Shown one piece after another: positions 36,690 through 49,100 of a stretch of DNA of 64,000 bases (positions within the stretch are counted from its first letter, which is position 1; every line of letters begins with the position of its first letter). The notes beneath the pieces were generated by a model. That model saw nothing but the letters and a program-made list of their open reading frames with translations. It made no database searches and had not been told where the DNA came from. A program made the translations under genes and the position numbers. The stretch lies in assembly GCA_949318235.1 (NCBI GenBank), contig OX439133.1, positions 25,777,229 to 25,841,228 of the forward strand, written 5' to 3'. This DNA is from Ecdyonurus torrentis. Lineage: Eukaryota > Arthropoda > Insecta > Ephemeroptera > Heptageniidae.

Positions 36690-37150
36690 CTTTATCTCAA
36701 TATTTAAAAAACAAATTCAAAACTTTATAAAGCCATTTAAAAGTTAATAGTAACAGCTATACCTATGATAAAAATTTCAGAACCCGTGACTATCAGATAA
36801 GAGAGAAAATAATTATTGAAATTAACATGGGCTCTTATGGGACTTAAAATAATAAAATTATAATAAAATGTAGGGTATCGGTTTAATATAAATTTAAAAA
36901 ACTTCTAAGGCTTAAAACTCGTAAAAGAATATCTAGTATTTTTCATTTAAATAATTTCAAGACGTTTGACCGTCCCGAAAAAAGAGAAGAATAATTTATA
37001 AAAATGGTGGAGTTGTTTTCTCAAAAATCGCAAAAAGAAAAGAAAAGAAAAAAAAAAAAAAAAAATGTGTTTTTCCCCATAAGCGTAATATTAAATTAGG
37101 GGAACCTTAGATTTCCCCGCGTCTCCCTGCGCGCTAAACTAATTAGCTCC
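36690..37150 (+). repeat. Diverged family B-like repeat plus family I block
   Basis: 36690-36870 is the inverted relative of 28247-28455 (cagaacccgtgactatcag). 36880-37150 shares cttaaaactcgtaaaaga, tcaaaaatcgcaaaaa and ccccgcgtctccctgcgcg with 57360-57600 and 54636-54712. Confidence 0.55.
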
Positions 37151-37169
37151 ATTGCTTAAAAATTCTATT

Positions 37170-37215
<46 letters not shown>

Positions 37216-37538
37216 AAAGATTAATTTCTGTTAGACTATATTATGCAATAAATGTTATTATAACATCTTATTTTACATAAACTATATTAAAAAGAAAGCT
37301 AAAAAAAAAATTAAAAAAAAAAAAAAGATTTATAACATTTAATATTTTTAATAACTTCCGACTTTGTTACATTGCAAAAAAGTCACTTCCGATTTAATAA
37401 GCGTTATATTTTAAATCGGAAGCAAATATAAACAACAACAAAATGTTTGTATAAATATAGCCTTTATTACTCGTTAATAATTAATTGTATAATACAGTAC
37501 TTCCAATTTTAAATTTTATGATATTAACTTATTTATAC
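37151..37538. other. AT-rich stretch with A runs
   Basis: A runs at 37172-37212 and 37303-37326. Nothing coding. Confidence 0.5.
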
Positions 37539-37763
<225 letters not shown>

Positions 37764-38090
37764 AATATTCTTCCCACTCATATAAAGATTCAAGTTTTGA
37801 CTCGCTAAATTTTTTTTTAATAAAGTAATAAATTTATATTCATGAAAAACATGAAAAAGTTCCCACATAAATATACATATAAATTGTTTATATACAAAAG
37901 CACAATTCTGAAGCTTATTTTTCCCCCTCTATGCAAGCACACAATCCATAATTACTCGTTAGTCCTGTGATGACGTGTAACCAATCCAATAAACATTCAG
38001 ATCAACAGGGGCAATAACAGCATTGGGAACTATTTACAAAATTCTTGTGGTGTGGTATGATTGCGTAAATTTACGTTGAGTACATACACA
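37764..38090. other. Unassigned stretch
   Basis: No repeat family or gene recognised. Confidence 0.45.
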
Positions 38091-38094
38091 TTAA

Positions 38095-38444
38095 GGGAGT
38101 ACGGTACTGACATTATATCTCATAAACTAGAGGTGTTTTAGGTCTAAATTTGGTGTCACTGTGTAGCTAAGGGTCACACCTAGCTGTGATAGAAATTTCA
38201 AGATGTTTGACTGAACCGAAAAAAAAATAACATTTGGCCTTATGGGCTTAACATTTCAAAAAAAAATCATTTAAAATAATTTGCACGGTGACCCCCCCCC
38301 CCCCCGCCCCCCCCACCCCAAAAAAAATTTTTTTTTATATATTTGAAATTGTCTTAAGCTGAGGTATCATTGTGCAAAATTTTAGATTTTTTTGACGAGA
38401 AAAGTTTGAGTCTAATGGCTGCATGACATCGGTACCCTACTCCC
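38095..38444 (+). mobile_element. Family B MITE, copy 6
   Basis: TTAA at 38091-38094 and 38445-38448. Ends GGGAGTACGGTACTGAC and the complement of GGGAGTAGGGTACCGATG. Holds a C-rich run at 38290-38320. Confidence 0.8.
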
Positions 38445-38493
38445 TTAATACATAGCCCTGCAGCATAAGGCAAACATCTTTTTTGGACACTAA

Positions 38494-38753
38494 CGCTAAT
38501 CGGTTTCAAAACCATTAGTATCGCCGTAGCAGTGATCAGAAAAGTTCAATTTATGCAACCCGCACAACATTTTCATACTAGTTTTTACCTCTTTCTGACG
38601 TCATAAACAGAAATATTCTCGCAAATTTCATGCTTTACAGTTTTTTCAAGCTCTCTTGTCGGACAATATTAAAAATTATCGTCAGTTTTTTAGATTCCAT
38701 ATTGAGTTTAATGATAAAAAGAAATTGTTTTATGTTTTCTATGCCTTTAAGTA
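38494..38753 (+). mobile_element. Family A repeat, copy 11 (5' end missing)
   Basis: gccgtagcagtgatcag, atgcaacccgcacaac, tttctgacgtcataaac, end tatgcctttaag. Confidence 0.7.
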
Positions 38754-39090
38754 TTTTTTAGTGCATTTTTGCAGAAAAAAAGAAAAAAACGTCATATTGC
38801 CGGCAACACACGCCTGTGGGTGTGGGCATTGAAAAAAGTTAACGACAGTGACGTCAATTGGTAACTCAAAAATTAATAAAAAATCAATGATCTCAAAAAT
38901 TAGAAATTCCTTTATATCAATCGATAAGGGACGGTGAATATGAAATAAAATGAGCACCTAATATTTGTGATTGTTTTTTTCTCCTTATTTCCGTATTGCT
39001 AATTGCTTTATATTTTCCTGATTGTTTATGTCAATTTTACTCCACTATTTACATGATTTTAATTATTTTTACATAAATAAAAAGTTTGCA
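38754..39090. other. Unassigned stretch
   Basis: Contains cgacagtgacgtcaattgg but no gene or family match. Confidence 0.4.
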
Positions 39091-39093
39091 GAA

Positions 39094-39151
<58 letters not shown>

Positions 39152-39185
39152 CACGCTGAAGTATAATATAGAAAATATCTGACAC

Positions 39186-39212
<27 letters not shown>
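39091..39212. repeat. (GA)n microsatellite and T run
   Basis: GA array about 39093-39147, T run 39186-39212. Confidence 0.9.
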
Positions 39213-39219
<7 letters not shown>

Positions 39220-39869
39220 TAGGAAATCCTTTTATCAAAATCAAATAGGAACAAGACGTTTCACATTATACAGGGGAAAAAAATAAAATCTTATAAAAGC
39301 TTTCTTGAGTATCTTTTCTCACAAAGTCGAAATTTTTTATTTTTTTTTATTATTCTTTTGGTAAATAGAAAATAAAAATATTTTAAATTGTTATTACCTT
39401 TAGAAATGTTTACTTTTCTTTTTTTATACATTTTTGTAGAAATTAACTTAAAGTATATGAAATTCTTGTGTTTTTTTTTATTTTTTTTAAAGAATCAAGC
39501 AGCTGACGATGTATGCAGATGACGTCATATTTAATGCGCTTGGAGGCCATACTGGAGTAGTGCATAACATTGCTCAGCATATGACAAACTTCATTTAAGA
39601 CCATTTTCTGCGATCAAAGCCAAGCCACAACCTAGTTTGGTTTGTAACAGGCTCGGCAGTATCATAAAAGCCATAATAGTTAGTTCACGATAGCGGACGA
39701 GTTCCCTCTTTGTTTTAGAGACCCCTAGAGGGTGTTACACCTCTTTAGTAGGCGAGACCCCTTGAGTGCAACGCCGACCCTGGCTTGAAATATGAGTAAA
39801 TAACAAAAATTGTCACCTTAGCTGCATTTCATATGTATAATTCCATAATAGTATTATATTTTTTACTCA
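39213..39869. other. Mixed stretch with a family C scrap
   Basis: 39505-39605 (gatgacgtcatatttaatgc ... ctcagcatatgacaaac) is a family C fragment. 39610-39790 is GC-richer single-copy-looking text with no open frame. Confidence 0.5.
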
Positions 39870-40440
39870 AAATTCCACAGAAAAAAAAAGTTCTGCCTAT
39901 GACTGGTACATAAATCCTGTATTTTGCAATAAGTACACTTTAATTTGGAACATGTAGTTATAAACTACCCTACCACTTAATTAACACGTATAATAATAAT
40001 AATAACTAAACTAATTAACTAATAGACTAAAACAAGGTCTTTTACGCCAACAGCTGCATCCGGGGTGCTAAACCAATTAGAGAGCGTGTTATAAATCTAC
40101 CAGCCAATCATAGTTGACTTTATATAGTTAATTACGCAGCATCCTCTCGAAGTAGTTTCGGCAGAAGTGTACAGTCCATGCCACCTAAGGATGTTCGCGA
40201 TTAATCGAAATCGAGCCAATAGACGCTCAAGCGCTCAAGGTCGCTGGGAGGTGGGGTAATGTTAACTAAATGGAGAGTTTTTTTGGCGCTCTCTTATTGG
40301 TCGCATCCTTAGGTGGCGTGGACTGTAAGTGAGTCACAACTTTATTGTAGCATATTGCACCTGCATTTTAGGTATTATTGTAGCATAATAATACCTGTGT
40401 TCTAGGTTATAGTATGTCTATACCTATTACATTTACTTGC
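39870..40440 (+). repeat. Family H repeat, copy 2, interrupted
   Basis: Left part 39870-39985 (tgtattttgcaataagtacac) and right part 40328-40440 (gagtcacaactttattgtagc) match copy 1 at 6045-6660. Between them lie 40000-40169, unassigned, and a small MITE. Confidence 0.6.
40170..40327. mobile_element. Small MITE, about 158 bp
   Basis: Inverted ends ACAGTCCATGCCACCTAAGG (left) and the complement of ACAGTCCACGCCACCTAAGG (right), continuing to GATG. Flanked by AGTG on both sides. Non-coding. Confidence 0.75.
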
Positions 40441-40502
40441 CTTAAGTATTAGTTTTTTTCCATGTAAATAAATGCTGTAAATCTTGAATCTTGTAAAAAA
40501 AA

Positions 40503-40541
<39 letters not shown>

Positions 40542-40584
40542 AAGTAAAAAGTTAAAAAGTAAAAATATGGATATTTTGTCTTAC
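40441..40584 (-). other. Intron start of the receptor gene
   Basis: On the minus strand the intron begins GTAAGA at 40584. It contains an A-rich run at about 40495-40536 (plus-strand reading). Confidence 0.6.
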
Positions 40585-40989
40585 CTGTAGCATGGGTAAA
40601 CAGAAGCAGAGAGCCGCACCAAAAATCCAGTTCTGTATCAATAGTACTGCTAAAGATACTGGTAATACAAATAAACACATAACTAAATGACTGAAAGCTA
40701 AATTTAATAAAAAACAAAATTTAGGATCATGTTTTTGTAAATTTTTCTTAACGATCATTGTTATCATAGCAATATTAGCTAATGCACCACAAACACTTAA
40801 AGCAGCATATATTGTAATAAATAATGGATAAATTGTTTGTACCGATGGTCTTAAATATGGTCTTTTAAAATCAACAGTATCATTACGAAAACCCATTAAG
40901 AAATGAGCAATAACTTCTAACCATTTTGAAGGGACGTTGGTGATTTCTGATCTAACTAATTGCATTTTGGTTGAATTATTTTGGTACAT
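40585..40989 (-). CDS. Rhodopsin-class neuropeptide-type GPCR, first coding exon (partial)
   Basis: 135 codons on the minus strand from the first ATG (40989-40987) after an in-frame TAA to a splice donor (exon end CTACAG, then GTAAGA). The intron falls in phase 0. The N-terminus has N-glycosylation sequons (NNST, NDT) and no signal peptide. TM1 is about residues 53-80, with N72 in GALAN matching position 1.50. TM2 is about 91-117. The first extracellular loop has QNWIFGAALC, with the W-x-F-G pattern and Cys 3.25 of peptide receptors. The usual Asp 2.50 of LAxxD is His (LAFSH, residue 101). TM3-TM7 must lie in later exons at lower coordinates and were not found. The family resembles neuropeptide Y/FF-like receptors; the ligand is unknown. 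Confidence 0.85.
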
Positions 40990-41257
40990 TAAGTTATTTG
41001 GAACTTCCCTCAACTGTTTTTAAAACATTATTCTAACTTTCAAATGTTTAAAATGATGATAAAGTTATGATGATGTAGATGTAGATTTTCACTCAGCACT
41101 CGAGATCTGCAATCAAACAAAGTAGACATTGTTTAATGATTTATATTGGTGAGGATTGAGGATTCAGCTTACACACCTATCAATTAACTGATTTTACTAC
41201 AAATGTTGTCCAGGATGTAATTTTTCAATTGTCTATTTCCCTCTCCTCTCCTCGATC
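40990..41257 (-). promoter_or_regulatory. Probable 5' UTR or upstream region of the receptor exon
   Basis: Upstream of the receptor ATG on the minus strand. It holds an in-frame stop close to the exon and no clear TATA box. Whether it is 5' UTR, an upstream intron or promoter cannot be told. Confidence 0.35.
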
Positions 41258-41629
41258 CCCTCTCCTCTCCTCTCCTCTCCTCTCCTCTCCTCTCCTCTCC
41301 TCTCCTCTCCTCTCCTCTCCTCTCCTCTCCTCTCCTCTCCTCTCCTCTCCTCTCCTCTCCTCTCCTCTCCTCTCCTCTCCTCTCCTCTCCTCTCCTCTCC
41401 TCTCCTCTCCTCTCCTCTCCTCTCCTCTCCTCTCCTCTCCTCTCCTCTCCTCTCCTCTCCTCTCCTCTCCTCTCCTCTCCTCTCCTCTCCTCTCCTCTCC
41501 TCTCCTCTCCTCTCCTCTCCTCTCCTCTCCTCTCCTCTCCTCTCCTCTCCTCTCCTCTCCTCTCCTCTCCTCTCCTCTCCTCTCCTCTCCTCTCCTCTCC
41601 TCTCCTCTCCTCTCCTCTCCTCTCCTCTC
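41258..41629. repeat. (TCTCC)n pentamer array, about 74 units
   Basis: About 372 bp, perfect purine/pyrimidine strand asymmetry. It lies about 270 bp upstream of the receptor start codon. Open frames through it encode only LLSSP or RGEER repeats. Confidence 0.95.
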
Positions 41630-42212
41630 ATTTTGTTCTTTCGTCCTTAAGATTATTACTTATTAGTATTTAATATATTAAAAAATAATAATAATAATAT
41701 AAATGCAAAACAGTGTATCACTAACTCTTGAATTTTATTTCCGCGCGGCCTCATTTTCATCTCTCTCTATTGTGTACATACATACTATGTGGTATAAAAA
41801 GCGTCATATAACATAACACGATATTGTTCTATTTAGTATACTATATAGAACACAATCAATATATTTAGTGATTAACATTGGTCTGTTTTGGAATAGCAAT
41901 TAAAATAAACACAAATAATTTAACACCTTTAATTATTTACAAAAATAAAATTTCAAATAAAATATTTTCTAATATTTATCACTGTAGAATAATGATGTTC
42001 GTAAACCCTGTTTTTCGTGCCCCAAACCACAAGAAAATAACGATCACCGAATGCTTTTTAAATGGCATTGCGCATTTTTTTTTTTTTTTTTTTGAGGAAG
42101 GTAACAGGGTATTTAACTTGAAAAGTAAAAATAAAATTTAAAGTTACTTTAAAATTTAGTTATGCTAAAAACATGAAAACACACAGTACAGTATTACCGC
42201 ATATACAGTAGT

Positions 42213-42216
<4 letters not shown>
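41630..42216. other. AT-rich stretch with an inverted family M copy
   Basis: 41761-41865 is the reverse complement of 3465-3552, including the short TC run where the other copy has its GA array. T run at 42076-42093. No gene. Confidence 0.55.

Positions 42217-42279
<63 letters not shown>
42217..42279. repeat. (TC)n microsatellite
   Basis: About 31 TC units. Confidence 0.95.
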
Positions 42280-42283
<4 letters not shown>

Positions 42284-42689
42284 TTAATGTAATTTCAGGG
42301 GTCATAAAACATTTTTAAAAAGTTTTTATACCATACACACTCAGCTCTCAAATATTATCAAACAGCTGGGCGAGTGAACTATTCAGTTTCTGAAATACAA
42401 ACGTTCAAGATATAACCCTTAAGAATGAGTATCATAATTAGCTTATGAAAAAATTACAAATGAAATTATAGAATTTTTTTTTTTTAATTAAGATATTTTG
42501 AAAATAAAAAAAGCTATTTGAAAATATATATTTCTTCCTTATCTGTTAGCCGCGGCATGATTTTTTTCTTTCTATTTTTGTATAACTTATGTACAGCTGT
42601 GGCATTATCATAATAAACTTTCAAAAAAAAAAAAAAAAAAAAAAAAATGTAACATGCAAAAATTATAGCGTCACTGGCGTCACATTTTG

Positions 42690-42730
<41 letters not shown>

Positions 42731-42766
42731 AGCTTCTGAATAAAATTATTAATTATATAATATTAA
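42280..42766. other. AT-rich stretch with A runs
   Basis: A runs at 42624-42646 and 42690-42728. Nothing coding. Confidence 0.5.
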
Positions 42767-43095
42767 GGCAGTAGGGTACCGACGTCGGCCATTAGACTCA
42801 AACTTTTCTCGTCAAAAAGATCTGAAATTTTGCACAATGATACTTCAGCTTGAGACAATTTCAAATATATAAAAATTTTGGGGGGTCACCGTGCAATTTT
42901 TTTTTTTTTTTTAAATTTTAAGCCCATAAAGCTCAATGTTAATTTTAATAATTTATTTCTTTTTTTTTTTTGGGACGGTCAAACGTCATAAAATTTTTAT
43001 CACGGCTAGGTGTGACCCTTAGCTACACAATGACACCAAATTTAGACCCAAAACACGTTCTAGTTTTTGAGATATAAGGTTGGTACCCTACTTCC
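42767..43095 (-). mobile_element. Family B MITE, copy 7
   Basis: TTAA at 42763-42766 and 43096-43099. Ends GGCAGTAGGGTACCGAC and the complement of GGAAGTAGGGTACCAAC. 329 bp. Confidence 0.8.
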
Positions 43096-43457
43096 TTAAG
43101 AGTTTGTAGTTAGTATAATATCAAGAATTTAAAAGTTATTTTTCACTTATTTTAATGAAGAAACGTAAAGTTATTTTCCAAAAGTTTGAATCTTATAAAA
43201 TACATTGAACTTCTACAATTATAAATCGTTAAACTTTTTTTTATAAAATTAATTATTTATATTTCTATCAATGTGATTTTTTTTCCCTGTTTACAATTTG
43301 TGCTGGCTGCAGTTATATACTTAATACTTCGTATTTCTAAGATAGTTTTTTTTTAGACAAAATATACACAAACATACGTACACTACGGAAGTAGAGGAAA
43401 TCAAATATTTACGCTAAAAGTTAAAAATACTGAATATTTATTTTAAAGGTATGGTAT
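43096..43457. other. AT-rich stretch without recognisable feature
   Basis: No gene or family match. Confidence 0.5.
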
Positions 43458-44095
43458 AATATATACCTAAGCTTGTTCTGTAAACTACACACAAAATTGA
43501 GCCAGTGCTCAGAACTTTTTCTTTTGTTAATAACATATGATCACGACGTCACTGCATATTCGAGACGTGTATTTGACTTTTACTTACGATTTCTTTCAGT
43601 AATAAATTTCCCTTCATACGTTTTATTAGATGAATATTCTTATAATTATTTTTCAACGATTAAAAATGTATAAAAAAATGTTTGATTCAAGAAAAAATTA
43701 CATTTTTTGCTTGTTTAAAAACTTGACTTCCGTCGCAAATGCTCGACAGGTGAGATGGCTCGTCTTGTAGCTCGGTACATGCCTGGTGAGAGTGTCCGAA
43801 TGACATAAGGCGCCATGAGGTGGATTCTCATTTTATTCGGAAGTCAAATTCATACACAAGCAAAACACATAATTTTTTTCTCAAATCAAGCATATTTTAT
43901 ACATATTAATATGTAGAAAAAAAAATTCAAATATAAAAAAGTACTTAAGAAAATTTATTTGTTGAATAAATGGTAAGTAAAAATCAAATTCACGTCATGA
44001 ACAGATAGTTACGTCACGATCATAATGTTATTAACAAAGAAAAAAGTTCCGGAAACTGGCTCAATTTTGTGTGTACTTTATAGAACGAACTCTAT
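43458..44095. mobile_element. Large foldback element, about 640 bp
   Basis: Left arm (gttctgtaaactacacacaa ... attgagccag ... tttgttaataaca ... gacttttacttac) returns inverted at 43960-44095. An inner pair is cttgacttccg / cggaagtcaa. The centre (43735-43840) is GC-richer, including ctcgtcttgtagctcggtac. No open frame. Confidence 0.75.
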
Positions 44096-45148
44096 ATATT
44101 TATAATATAGAAGAGCTCAAAGAACTATGAATAACATTGTTTAGCATAGGATAAACGTTATAGATTTCGCTATAATCTTCGGAAAATAAGCTTACTAACA
44201 TTTTTATGTTATGTTGATTAAGGACCCACCGATAAGACTTCATGTTGTCTTGGTGGGACTTAAGTATGTTTTTATTTTTTATTAATAAAAAAAATTATAA
44301 TAATAAAAAAAACAGTCTGGACCACACATACATTTTTAATATTTTTTTATTAATGGTCAAATTCACACGTATTCATAATCCATGCAACCATATTTTACTA
44401 CATCACATATATATATATAATAGCTAGACAAACAGAATTGTTAATATCATAAATCAATAATCGTGAGTGGATTGGAGTTATACAATAAACTTTACTTTGA
44501 CAAAGAAAATGTATTTTTATAAATGATAAAAGAAATTTTAAGACAAGTATTGTTTGTAAAAAAAAAAAAAAAAAAAAAAAAAGTTTGAAAAGAAAAATAT
44601 TAATATATATAAAACATTTTATTTGAGCGCTATAAATATACAGTATTTTATAATAATGTGTTTCAATATAGATACAAGTCTGGAAATTTAAAGCTTTATT
44701 ATATACACCATTACCAAAATAATTAAGAAGACAGAGATTATTATAACTGGAACCGGAAGTACCCCTTTTTTCTCGGATTCTAATCAAGTTATAGAAATAA
44801 AGTTTAAGGGGGTAGGTGACCGACTGATATCTCGCAAAGTAGGACGGTTGCGAATAGTAATAATAACACAAATAGAATAACAAAAAACATAGTAAAATAA
44901 CACAGTAGAATAACAAAAATTGACGATATTATCATCGCATCTATAACGATACTTATTGCTCCAAAACTAAAAAAAAAAAAAATACACATATAAAAGTAAG
45001 AAAAGTGCGCAGAAAATAAGAAAATATTACCACAAATGAGACGTTTTATCATTGTAGATATATAGTACAGTCATAAAGCATATTTTGTGATATTAGAATA
45101 TACTAGTATTGTTATAGAAATTTTGGGTATCGAACCCAAGACTGTGAA
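44096..45148. other. AT-rich stretch with repeat scraps
   Basis: 44127-44200 is a family C scrap (ataacattgtttagcatagg). 44807-44835 is a family B terminus (gggggtaggtgaccgac). A run at 44559-44582. Open frames are A/T artefacts. Confidence 0.5.
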
Positions 45149-45360
45149 GTAACTACAATATTACACGGAAAGAATCAATTACATAATTTATGCTACATTT
45201 ATGTCATTATAGCATAATTATTATGCTAAATTATAACAACATAATTAATTATGCTGTACAGTATAATATTTATTCTAACATATTTATTATGCAATATAGC
45301 ATAAATTATGCTGTATTTGAACTAATTATTGTGCTAAAAATGAGCCAGCATAATTATTAC

Positions 45361-45397
<37 letters not shown>
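45149..45397. repeat. GCATAA/TTATGC-rich repeat and T run
   Basis: tatagcataaattatgctgt-type words repeat in both orientations. Similar text lies at 34530-34620, 34980-35030, 52030-52190 and 54310-54420. T run 45362-45397. Confidence 0.55.
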
Positions 45398-45399
<2 letters not shown>

Positions 45400-45439
45400 G
45401 GAAAATTGTTTCAAAAAAAGTGCATATTATGGTTGTGAA

Positions 45440-45923
45440 AAAGTTATGTTCTTATTTTAGCCAGGATAAAAATATGATAATGTAATAAGGAGGAAAAAAA
45501 ACATTATAAAACATTATATAGGGTAGTGAGTGAGTGAAAGAGGGGGATGCTGCGTTTCAGATGAGCTCCTGGTTTATGACATATTTTTGCGGTAAAATGT
45601 CTGAGTTAAAAAATCATTTTTGTATCAAAATACGCGTAAAAGCGAGCCTTTTACGTGAATCAAAAAATTAATAATTCTGAAACTGCGGTTTTTGAATTAT
45701 TGATTGATTTCCTATTTTGATACAAAGCTTTTGTTTTTACTTGTAGCTTGGCTTGGGGTGTCTGGCACTTCTGCATTTACCGTTAAAGGTCATAAATTTC
45801 GGTGTCGTCCGTCACGCATGATTTCCGCTTGCACTGACTCCCTCTGGAGCCGGCGGCATATGAAATTTGATCTGTCTCATGCGTTGCAGTGTGAGGGAGA
45901 TGATATTATCTTAAGCCACTGCA

Positions 45924-45974
<51 letters not shown>

Positions 45975-46127
45975 CCCTTGTTCTACTACTGTATATTTTT
46001 ATATATATAAATAGGTATAATTTAACTATTTACCTCTTTGACTATATAAATTTATATTAAATCAATAGTATACAAATAAATTGGAGATATAACATTTTTT
46101 TTCTCTCTCTTTATATCAAAGAGCAAA
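45440..46127 (+). other. Probable 5' UTR of the LINE
   Basis: GC-normal text (45530-45925) unlike the AT-rich surroundings, with a T run at 45927-45974. An apparent frame from 45704 starts at TTG, is broken by the T run and has no recognised domain. The true 5' end of the LINE is not defined. Confidence 0.4.
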
Positions 46128-49100
46128 ATGAGTAGCATATCAAGATTGTGTCTGTACCTACTTGTTTTCATAACATTATCTATTTTCTTAAAAATCTCCA
46201 AGCAAAACTTGCCATATGCTAATTTTTCAGTGACTTATCACTCATACCAAGTAAAAAAGTCTCATCATATGGATATAGGAAACCTGTCTATTGATATTAA
46301 AACAATTTTATCTTTAGAAAATAGCTCTGGAAATTTAAATGTTCATAAAAATGTAACATCATTGATAAATGGGAGTATGACAAAAAAAGCAAGAGGCTCA
46401 TTAAGTAAAGGTACCAGAAGTAACTTTCGTATACCAAATCTTTTTTCACCTCTTGCAGTTTTTTATCTACTCGCACTATGCAATGACATTAATTTAAATC
46501 CAGGTCCCGATGTTTTAACACAACAAACGTCATATGGGCCAGCTAATGAACATGTTTCACTGTATTTTGCTAATGTAAGAAACATAAGTAATAGGAAATT
46601 GAATCAATTTAACACTCATTTTGTTGATTGTGACTATGATATTTTATGTATTAATGAAACGTGTTTTAATGATGATATTGTAGATGGTGAAATTCTCAAC
46701 AAAAAATATGATATATACCGCAATGATCGTGCTAATGGTAAATTGTATGGTAGGAAAAAAGCGGGAGGGGTGATGATTGCTGTAAAAAATGAAAATTTAA
46801 AATCAAATCCTAAATTTGAATATAATAATGGGGAGTCAGTATGGATTGAGGTGGAAATAACAAATAATAGAAAATTATTTGTAGGTTGTGTATACCTCCC
46901 CCCTTTACGTCGTTCATTTCTTAAAACACGTGCCACCCAGCTTGAAGAACTTGACACCTCGCTAAGTTTAGTGAGGGCGGCGATGAAAGAAGGTGATGAA
47001 CTTATTTTATGCGGTGATTTTAATGCCCCTAATATAAAGTGGTCCCGCTCCAATGAAGAGACACAAAAAATTATTCCCTCGCTCACTACGTACGCTAACA
47101 ATGACTGCGATTTTCTCCAAATTATAAACACACATGGCCTCTCCCAACATGTGTGTTTTGAGACACGAGGTGAAAATACTCTAGACCTTGTGTTTTCAAC
47201 CAACCCTGACCACTACGACATCAACGTGGCGCGTATCGATAGTGCAGTGAAATCTGATCACTTTTCAATTCATTGTGACATAAATTTACGTGCTCCCTTA
47301 TATAAGAAAAACAAGGACGTAATTAAGAAATTTAAATGGTGGAAAGCAGATTTAAATATGTTAAAAAATGTATTAAAATCATGTGATTGGAACGTAATGA
47401 ATAATGTCGAGGTAAACAGTGCATGTGAAATTTTTTATGATTTAATGGAAAATGCTATAAAAAAATGTGTTCCTTTTGTAAAGAATAAATGTAAGAAATT
47501 TCCAAATTGGTATGATGATGAATTAATAAATTTACATAAAGAAAAAATGAAAGCAAATAAAAAATATCTAAAAAGTAAAAATAATAATGAGAAAAAAATG
47601 TTATTTGAAAATTTCAGAACTACTCGCAAATATTTTAAAAACTTGCAAAAATATAAAAATAAAATGTACCTTCAAAAAATTGAGGATGATATCAAAAAAG
47701 ATGCACAAAGTTTTTGGAGATTTATATCAAACAAGAAAAAAACAAGTGGGGTACCTATTGATGTTAATTATAATGGAGAGTCCGCAAAAAATGTGAATGA
47801 TGCTTGCCAGTTATTTTCGAAATTTTTCACCTCTGTTTTTGGCTCAAAATCTAATGTGAATGTAAACAATGTAATTAACAAAGCATACTTTTGTAACACG
47901 TTGCCTCAAGTATCTATGAGTGAAATTTTAAAATACATAAAAGAATTAAAAAATGGCAAATCACCTGGTCCTGATAATATTCCTGTGTCTATTGTTAAAG
48001 TGATTGCCGATGAAATCTCTGTCCCTCTGGAAATTTTATTTAATAAAATAATTATTTCCGGTGTGTTTCCTGACCGCTGGAAAGTCGCTCATGTTACGCC
48101 TATTCATAAAGGTGGTAAAAAAACTAACGTATGTAATTACCGCCCTATATCTCTCTTACCACTTTTCTCAAAGCTCATGGAAAAATTTATTTACAAAATA
48201 TTGTGGAACGAGGCAAAGCATATTATCCCACCTGAACAACACGGATTTACACCGAAAAGATCAACCGTATCAAATCTTGTAAATTTTCACTCGTTCCTGG
48301 CTGCTGCATTTAAAGATAATTTGCAGGTTGATGCGGTATACACTGATTTTCAAAAGGCTTTTGACAAAGTACCGCACCACCTGTTAATTGATAAAATGCA
48401 ACAATTAGGAATATCTGATTATATTATTAATCTCATTGAAAATTACCTGTTCAATCGTAAACAGATAATTATTATAAACGGTTGCAAATCTGACCCTTCT
48501 GACGTCACGTCCGGTGTCCCACAAGGGTCTCTTTTAGGGCCCTTGCTATTCAACTTGTACTTAGCTGACCTCCCAAAAATATTTAATAGAAAAACTATTA
48601 ATAATGAGGGGGTAGATGTAGATGACTCAAGTAGCTGTCTCTTGTATGCAGATGACCTAAAATTATTTAGACGCATAAAAAATGTAGACGATTGCATTAA
48701 ATTTCAAACGGATCTATCTTCCTTCTATGTATGGTGTACCAAATGGGAGATGATTTTGAGCCTGCCTAAATGTTATTCTATCACGTTCGCAAACAAAAAT
48801 AAAAAATTAATTACATATAATTATTCAATAAATAATGCAGTTCTAAAAAAAGTTAACGAAATCAAAGATTTGGGTGTTACTTTTGATTCAAAACTTACTT
48901 TTAATGCACACATTCAAAGAGTTAAATCAAAATCATCACGAATGTTTGGTTTCATTAATCGTAGTTCACAATTGTTTAAAGCCAGCACTTATAAATTGCT
49001 TTATCAAAGTTTTATATTGTCCAACCTTGATTATGCCAGCCCAGTTTGGTCTCCATGTCATTTAACTAAGGTAAAGTCACTGGAGGCCATTCAGAGAAAA

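Noticed and set aside
41011..41013. TTG at the start of the longest receptor reading
   Set aside because: A TTG start is unlikely in an animal gene; the first ATG after the in-frame stop is at 40989.
45704..46060. 118-codon frame before the LINE
   Set aside because: TTG start, runs through a 48-base T run, no domain; more likely 5' UTR.
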